Source: Coffea arabica
Lineage: Eukaryota; Streptophyta; Magnoliopsida; Gentianales; Rubiaceae
Reading direction: 5' to 3'
DNA length: 64,000 nucleotides
NCBI RefSeq assembly: GCF_036785885.1
Contig: NC_092312.1
Span: 16,634,001-16,698,000 of the forward strand
This document shows, in pieces, positions 58,201 through 64,000 of this stretch (positions are counted from its first letter, which is position 1; each line of letters opens with the position of its first letter). Under the pieces are notes generated by a model. It had not been told where the DNA came from, did no database searches, and worked only from the letters and a program-made list of their open reading frames with translations. The position numbers and the translations under genes were made by a program.

Positions 58201-59059
58201 ACTGGTGAAGTCACACTATAGTCTTTCTGGTTCTCTATGGAGATAGATTTGTTAATTTGGTAAATGCTAGTACATTTAAAATCTTCCATGACCTTTGATT
58301 ATGAGAATGTTGAGCAAAGATGGAAGGCCACTGGCAGAGGAGACAGTAGCCCTGTAAGTTCAGAGAAAATAGAGTAGTTTGCAAAAATAGATACTAAATT
58401 GTTTATTGAGTAGCAAGTGGTTGCCCTATGCAATTGTGAAGATTAAAATGGTGTAAGCCTGGTTGCTGCTAGCTAGATTCTCAGTTTTCAAAAGCAATGT
58501 TCACAAGCTGTAAGGAGGATGTAACTGTGACTATGTTCAGCTTTTGTAATCTCTGCAATCAAGGTGGTCAATCTGATTTCTCCCTGCCCCTGATAGTTAT
58601 TGGCATTTTAGATTTTATACACTACATTCGTTGCTGAGAACATTTGGACTTCGCACATAGAATTATGCAGATAGGTCATTGCTCATTTGAGAAGTATGAT
58701 TTTTCTGCACATATGCAATGGAAGCAAATCTGTGGTCCGTAAATGAAATTCGATTGTTGTTTTTAGCGCCTTTGCACCTATATCCTTCTTCCATGTTTTG
58801 GGTTCAACTTTCTTAGGTAGTCAATGTGATTATCATCTTTTGGCCATGCTGTTCTTGTTTTAAAATTGACTTGTGACATTTCTCCATTTCACTCATGTTA
58901 GTAACATTATTGTGCGAAATTCAGATGCTTGAAGGCCTTGTTAGAAAAATAGCTGTCGACTTCGATGTGGAAAGCATTGCAAAAGCAGCAAAAGCATCTA
59001 AGGCCACGAAGATTGCTGAAGTTGGAGCTGACATTGAACTGATAATAAAGCAGAGCTGA
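46207..59059 (+). CDS. Phospholipase A2-activating protein homologue (PLAA/UFD3/DOA1), WD40-PFU-PUL
   Basis: Twenty-two exons in phase give 758 residues: 46207-46266, 46373-46704, 47396-47499, 47650-47718, 48481-48541, 49494-49633, 50180-50369, 50856-50917, 51177-51265, 52444-52516, 52599-52658, 53829-53975, 54137-54175, 54275-54312, 54790-54876, 55010-55175, 55466-55543, 55929-56062, 57291-57367, 57765-57834, 57948-58013, 58925-59059. The partner family binds ubiquitin and the AAA-ATPase CDC48/p97 and helps sort ubiquitylated proteins. Residues 1 to about 300 are WD40 repeats (SSRDRTIRFWTL, SGGMDTLVFVWNL, SASHDGSIRLWALSG, SGSEDCFAKIWK, ACSDGVVRIWTV). The PFU ubiquitin-binding domain spans about 355-460 (GDNGVAYTWNM, YDYVFDVDIGDGEP, FILQNTGQKDF). 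The PUL armadillo-like domain spans about 490-755. Length and sequence match Arabidopsis At3g18860 (760 residues). The start MDIDFTEYKL is the family start. Confidence 0.94.
48660..49009. repeat. Tandem duplication, two units of about 174 bp, in PLAA intron 5
   Basis: Both units start GTTAGGCTGATAAAAGGACT and end GGTAAGCTAGGCTTAA. They differ at a handful of bases (for example CTAAAGTAGTGG against CTAAAGCAATGG). The second unit starts at 48834, directly after the first. Confidence 0.92.
53261..53297. repeat. Homopolymer cluster T/C/G in PLAA intron 11
   Basis: About 13 T are followed by GG, a C run of six and a G run of twelve, then AGGAG. Unusual for this intron, and a region where sequence accuracy may be low. 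Confidence 0.8.
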
Positions 59060-61561
59060 ATATGCTACTCCGGGGTAAATCCAACCTTTTTTTTTTCCCC
59101 CCGATCTGTAGAAAAAAAGCATTCTTTGTGAAATTATGAACATAAGCGGTTAGCACCTGCTTTCTACAGGTCTGACCTAGTTATTTGACAGAGCCAGGGT
59201 GACAATACATGATCATTGAAGACGAGATGCATTTGAGGAGAACTGCAGTACATTTGGGACGTATGACCGGGCAGTACAATGCGTTTGATGGGATGTGATC
59301 CTGATCGCTTTATTGCTTTTCACTTGAACTGAAAGTGGGGTAGTTTTTCCAGGCTTCCACCGTGTAACTGAGGCCACTGAAGTCTGTTACTGTACTCACA
59401 GACACATAAGAAAACCTATACGTAGGAGAAAATTGCTTTGTACTCACAGGAATGATAATTTGGAACTAGAACTCGTTCCAAATTGACAATCACGTGAACA
59501 TCTGCGAGTTACTTGCGTTTACTTTTCGTTCATCTTTGCCAGTTTTCGTCTATTTGCATTTTGCTACTTCCGTTGATCCCAGATGAGAATGCGAAAGGTG
59601 TAATATTCTTTTAGGTTTCTGGCTGATTTTTTATCTATTTTTTTTTCCCCTTAAATAGGAGCTGCTAGCCTGATGCCTGTTATTGAAGGTGCCATATCAT
59701 TTGAAGATAATTAGTTTGATTGCGTACGCTCTTCAGATACTTCAGCCCAGATCTTGATTAACTTGTAATAAATCCGCATCCGATTAGAATTTGTTAAATT
59801 GGTATATTCATCCTGGCAGGTGTAGTAGTGGATCCTTTTGATTTAGAGATGAATACCTTTCCCTCTTAAGTTGCCTTAGCCTAGCAAGGCTTTCTCGTAG
59901 TATAGTTTGGAGTAAAAATGGTGTCGATATCCCCTATTGATCCAAAAAGAAAAAAAAAAACGAGGTTTATACCTCAAAACATGTACGTATTTCGCTGGAT
60001 TGTTTGTATTAAAAGTTGTGGTTACAGTCACTTTTCAAAATCCTGGTGATAAATTCAGGATCAATAAAAAAAAAAGAAAAGAAAAATATATTTCCAAGTC
60101 TGGAGTAAATAAAATCTGTGGTCCGTATTGAATCGTTAATGCTGTGTGCATGCCATGCAACTGTACCCCAATTTGATGAATCAGAAATTATGGTTGGCAT
60201 CAAAATAGTCTAAAATAACAAAAAGATTTCATCTACGAAAGGAAACACTTTTCACTTTAGCAGTAAGAAAATAAAAATTTTCAAATTGCAATTCTGTTTC
60301 TTAGAAATACTAGTAGAAGAACTCTAACAATAATGTCATTAAGGAACAAGAGTGGAAAGCCCCAATCTTTAGTTTCAAGACTCTTGTTTTTTTATTATGT
60401 CAAATTTGAGTGATAAATCAAAATGAGAGCAAGTGTGCTGCATATGGGCAATGTTTGCATTTAACAGAAGATAAATCTTATATATGCTATCATTGGATAG
60501 ATGATACATGAGTAAATTTTGAAATTCAAATTCAATCAAATTTTGAGCAAAACCGTTCTATATTTTAGGCAAAAGTCGATTAACGGAGGCGACATTTTTC
60601 ATTAAGCTATGGGTTAAATTGGCACCTTAGACATCCATGTCCTTAGTCTAGCTACAATTCCTGTGGTTCTCCCTCAATTTATAATTTCAAATCTTTCTCC
60701 GTCAAGGATAACTCTTTCACGTGTTTTCCTCCTCTTTTATTTATTTATTTGCCTTTACATGCAAGAATTGTTCGTGTGATACTCATGAATAGAGAATATT
60801 TAGATGCGTTTGAAGTATTATTTTCAAGTTTATAAAGATAAAGTTTACGAGTAGTTTATGATTGAGTATAAATGTTTCTTGGAATTTAGATGCGGAACAA
60901 ATAATTATTAAGAAATCAAGAACACTAAAATAAAAATATAAAAATAAAAGTGACATACAAAATTTAACGTGATTTGATTTAATTACCAAACCTACTTTTC
61001 TCACCTCCAAGAACTCTCACACCTAATGTAAAAGATCTAATGCCCCTTGTGTGCCATATGCCATAAGTAATCTATCTATAAGATACATTAGTAACATTAC
61101 TTGTAGGAAATAAATGCATTGGCAAATTACTCCAAAGTCCAAATAAATAGCAACTGTTAGAAACTATTCATATTAATTAATCCATGCTTAGGGCGGGGAT
61201 CAAGCATGAAGGTGGGTGAATTTATGACTTCCGATTTTTTTTGTCGATTGGAACGCAATCTCCTCAATATAAGTCCAATCACCACGTGCCACATAATACA
61301 ATTGGAAAATACTTTTTCTCTTGAGGCAGCTGGACCATTCTCGTAATTCCCTTTTCCCGCAGGAACCCCCTAGTTTTAACTTTTAACCTCCAAAAGATGT
61401 TTTCCAACCAATTCGGTCCCTCCCCGCCGCCCCACTTCCTGGTCACGTCCTTCTGGGCCTCCCCTCCCTTCTTTCTCCCTATTTCGATTGTCGAAGTACA
61501 TATTTGCTTTTGACAAAAAAAAGAAGTACATATTTGCTGAAATAGATAAGCCTCTCAGATT
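59060..61561. other. Intergenic between PLAA and the RING gene
   Basis: The PLAA 3' UTR occupies the first few hundred bases. After that no exon is recognised. A short dispersed repeat copy lies at about 60470-60545. The last about 250 bases before 61592 are GC-richer and look like promoter and leader of the RING gene. Confidence 0.4.
60470..60545. repeat. Short dispersed MITE-like repeat, copy D (fragment)
   Basis: ATAAATCTTATATATGCTAT, then AAATTTTGAAATTCAAATTC. Matches one half of the copies near 15995 and 26943. Confidence 0.35.
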
Positions 61562-61904
61562 GGATCTGTCTAGAGGATTCTTTCCCCTTTGAGTAAGTTT
61601 TTCACTTAATTATTTTCTTTCTACTTCGATCTCTGGGCTTCACATAAATTATCTGTTACGCTAATTTAGTCTCTTATTAATCAAATTTAGTGCAGGATTC
61701 TAGATTTTGTTGATTTTTTTTTTTCGAAAATTTCGGAATTGCTGGAAACCGTTCTTTCAGGGTGGTGCAATTGATGATTGCTACGGATGAAATTACTGCT
61801 ACTTAAGTTTTAAGTGTAAATAATTAGAATTATCACTATGATTTTTTTTAAAGATATTTTCTAAAGGGGGGGGGGGGGTTCGGAGGGAGGGAGTGGTAGT
61901 CATC

Positions 61905-61985
61905 ATGGCGACTATTGGGATCAAACCCTGGTTGTATACGAGGGACTTAGACGGTTAACCACTGGGCTATGCTATTCTCAAATCT
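61905..61985 (-). mobile_element. tRNA-derived SINE head (candidate)
   Basis: On the minus strand the sequence reads TAGCCCAGTGGTTAA (61969-61955), a match to the Pol III A box TRGYNNARNGG. About 30 bases later comes GGTTTGATCCC (61928-61918), close to the B box GGTTCGANTCC. The spacing is that of a tRNA gene, but the flanking arms do not form a full tRNA acceptor stem. This suggests a tRNA-related SINE. The body and tail are not clearly delimited; a poly-C run follows at about 61879. Confidence 0.5.
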
Positions 61986-62229
61986 TATTGGCTCTTTTTT
62001 TGATTGTTTATAATTTAGTGGGTGTCATGGTTTATGTTTATTTTCATGTATAGCCTCTGAAACGGTCTTTGATGATGTTTACGTATTGTATGGATGAATT
62101 TGGTTTAATGAAAGTGGTAGTTGGGTTGGAATATCTTCTCAGTGTCTGTAAACTTGAGTTGATTGTTGTATTTCTGCCTGGGAGCTAGCATCCCTTAGCA
62201 ATGGTGGTATTCAGTTGATTACTTTAACG

Positions 62230-62330
62230 AAGACGTTAAATGGATTTTACTTGAGGTCTAAAGGCGCTTGCTACGTCAAGAAGACGTTAAATGGATTTTA
62301 CTTGAGGTCTAAAGGCGCTTGCTACGTCAA
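62230..62330. repeat. Tandem duplication, 51-bp unit
   Basis: AAGACGTTAAATGGATTTTA starts at 62230 and again at 62281. The two units are identical up to CTACGTCAA, so the duplication is recent. Confidence 0.93.
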
Positions 62331-63360
62331 CAATCCGTTCACTTTTAGACTTCCTTAATTTAGTTAGTGAGGAATCAGGTGGTTGCAGCAATTGGTGCTT
62401 TGAATCCTATGCAATGTTATGAGGATTAAAAATTACCCTGTCTTTAGGACTGGTGATGATCAAAATGGGGAGACTGCCAGAAGATTCAATTGGTGTTACA
62501 GATATATGGACTGGAAAAGTTTACAATGCATATCTTTAGTTGCGTAATTTGTTTTCTTTCAGGCCTTGAAGTAGCACGGTACTACTTTTGAATGCTTATC
62601 TTTGTGAATCTGACTCAAAAAGGTTGTTAGGAAATCCTTCCCCCATGTGCGACAGGTTTCTGGTAAAATTGTGGAAAGAGGCTGGGGTTCAAGAGCTAGA
62701 GTGATATATCTAGATGGATAGTGTCAGAGAAAAGTGCACTATGTGATTGCTTTTTTTACCCTGCTAGGCTACGTATGAGCACTTCTTAGTACTGAGGTTG
62801 GCTTTTCTGTCTTTCTGATAACCATTGTTTTTCATTCTCGTGTTATTGATTTTTCAGATACTGATAATCTCCTCCTTGCTGTCCTTAGCCGTCTAGTTTC
62901 AGTATAGCTTGAGATGGATGCCTAAAACACATACTTGTGCATTTAGGAGAACAAGAATTCCTAGTCACCACTTCTTGGCAGAGTGATTGATCATGTAGGA
63001 CCAGCAATTTTAGCACGTAGCTTGCTTCTTGGGTTTGGTTTTCCAATGTGAAACCATACTATTCTTTGACTGTTTTGTTGGCAAATTCCTACATATCAAC
63101 GTCCTAAGGCTTGATTGATTTCTAAGGTTCATGATGTTGAGTTGTGTGCATATTTGTGTGTTAAACAAATATTGCTAATATGACATGTTGTAGCCTGGCT
63201 GTGGTTTTTTAGTTTATTATCTATGTTGTTGGAATGCCCTTCATTGCTCTAGTTTCACACGTCAATTTGTTTACTTAATTTTGAACCTGTTTTTTCCTAT
63301 GCCAGAATTTTAAGGCCTTAGTAAATATTTTAATTTTGTTTCTATGCAGTTTTGAGATTC

Positions 63361-64000
63361 ATGGTAGTGGATATGGATTGTGGGACTAGTGAATCAGTGG
63401 ATACTTCTCACTCAACTGATGAGAATGATGAGGCTGGTGATGTTGGTGATTTTGAATGCAATATCTGCTTTGATTTAGCTCAAAATCCCGTTGTGACACT
63501 TTGTGGCCATCTTTACTGCTGGCCTTGCCTGTACCAATGGCTGCAAGGTCATTCGTATTCCCACGAATGTCCGGTTTGTAAAGCCATAATAGCTGAGGAG
63601 AAACTGGTTCCTATATATGGAAGGGGCAAAGGAAGATCAGATTCAAAACCCTTCCAAATATCGGGAGTTAATATTCCAAATCGGCCTGTTGGGCAAAGAC
63701 CACCATCAGCTCCGCCTGTAAATATGAACCACTTCACACAAGATCAGTTGGATCCCATGTCAAATGCAAGGTTTGGAAACCTAACGCTGTCTGCTCTTTT
63801 TGGCATTATTCCAGCTGTTTTTAGTTTTCAGATGCATGCAATGCATGATGCCACTGTCTATGGGGCAACGACAGGAGTGCCCTATGTGTTTTCAAGTTCA
63901 TTCCACGGAGGATACTCTCATGGTTTTCATCACCATTCAACTCAAGTGGAGGGGAAACTGGTCTTTTGGAAGATAATTGCCCTGCTTGCTGGCTTCTTAA
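63361..64000 (+). CDS. RING-type E3 ubiquitin ligase, RMA/RNF185-like, 3'-partial
   Basis: Open from ATG 63361 to the window end, 213 complete codons. An acidic N-terminus is followed by a C3HC4 RING at residues 33-73, with Cys33, Cys36, Cys48, His50, Cys53, Cys56, Cys70 and Cys73 (FECNICFDLAQNPVVTLCGH, then CPVCKA). Next come LVPIYGRGKG, IPNRPVGQRPP and ARFGNLTLSALFG, all typical of the plant RMA/RNF5/RNF185 group (for example At1g19310). A hydrophobic segment starts at the window end (WKIIALLAGFL), the expected C-terminal ER-membrane anchor. The family promotes ubiquitylation of misfolded or excess ER-membrane proteins. The last few codons and the stop lie beyond 64000. Confidence 0.93.
   Translation, partial: MVVDMDCGTSESVDTSHSTDENDEAGDVGDFECNICFDLAQNPVVTLCGHLYCWPCLYQWLQGHSYSHECPVCKAIIAEEKLVPIYGRGKGRSDSKPFQISGVNIPNRPVGQRPPSAPPVNMNHFTQDQLDPMSNARFGNLTLSALFGIIPAVFSFQMHAMHDATVYGATTGVPYVFSSSFHGGYSHGFHHHSTQVEGKLVFWKIIALLAGFL

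Larger units (their letters stand above)
61593..63350 (+). other. Probable 5' UTR intron of the RING E3 gene
   Basis: Donor GA/GTAAGT at 61593 and acceptor TTCTATGCAG ending at 63350 would place a 1758-base intron in the leader, with a short second leader exon (63351-63360) before the ATG. It contains a tRNA-like SINE head, a poly-G run (about 61867-61879) and a 51-bp tandem duplication. Inferred from splice consensus only. Confidence 0.5.

Noticed and set aside
1-64000. Search for LTR retrotransposon, virus-derived or Polinton-like elements
   Set aside because: No reverse transcriptase, integrase, protease, capsid or envelope-like frame and no long terminal direct repeats were recognised by eye.

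Overview
The window is nuclear DNA from a flowering plant, most likely a eudicot. Coding sequence is broken into many short exons with GT-AG introns. The intergenic DNA is AT-rich and full of small DNA-transposon derivatives. Several genes belong to plant-typical families: DIR1-like lipid-transfer protein, UPF0496, adenylate isopentenyltransferase, FQR1-like quinone reductase and LPAT4/5. The species cannot be fixed from the sequence alone. I saw no retrovirus-like or LTR element with recognisable coding parts, and no CRISPR or prokaryotic feature.

Layout: (1) 419-1463 (+) is the 3' part of a PPPDE/DeSI-like protease gene that starts outside the window. (2) 3251-5859 (+) is an FQR1-like NAD(P)H:quinone oxidoreductase with two exons. 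(3) 7166-13706 (+) is OST48/DGL1, a subunit of oligosaccharyltransferase, with 13 exons. (4) 14-22 kb is a gene-poor, repeat-dense block. It holds two Mutator-like inverted-repeat elements, a hAT-type MITE and a diverged repeat array. (5) 23235-24440 (+) is an adenylate isopentenyltransferase (cytokinin synthesis) with one intron. (6) 25096-25425 (-) is a DIR1-like lipid-transfer protein. (7) 25.7-31.5 kb holds MITEs, simple repeats and an orphan G-box cluster. (8) 32033-33145 (+) is an UPF0496/At4g34320-like membrane protein. (9) 34549-35479 is a TIR element with a 9-bp target duplication that carries an internal tandem array. (10) 36099-39073 (-) is an LPAT4/5-type acyltransferase. (11) 41-46 kb is another transposon-rich block, including a second full-length copy of the long-TIR element of 17.2 kb. 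(12) 46207-59059 (+) is a 22-exon PLAA/UFD3/DOA1 homologue (WD40-PFU-PUL). (13) 63361-64000 (+) is an RMA/RNF185-like RING E3 ligase, cut by the window end.

The genes do not form an operon-like unit. They are housekeeping or signalling genes: ER N-glycosylation (OST48), ER/ubiquitin quality control (RMA-like E3, PLAA, perhaps the DeSI-like protease), phospholipid synthesis (LPAT), redox (FQR1-like), cytokinin synthesis (IPT) and systemic immunity/lipid transfer (DIR1-like). The LPAT and PLAA genes, divergent neighbours here, are to my knowledge also neighbours in Arabidopsis (At3g18850/At3g18860), which suggests ancestral microsynteny. All exon models come from reading splice sites, checking phase and comparing with remembered family sequences. 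No transcript data were available. I do not see a clearly new biological system. The most unusual items are the paired long-TIR elements, the tandem-array TIR element, and the intron-containing, short, MGC-starting IPT.
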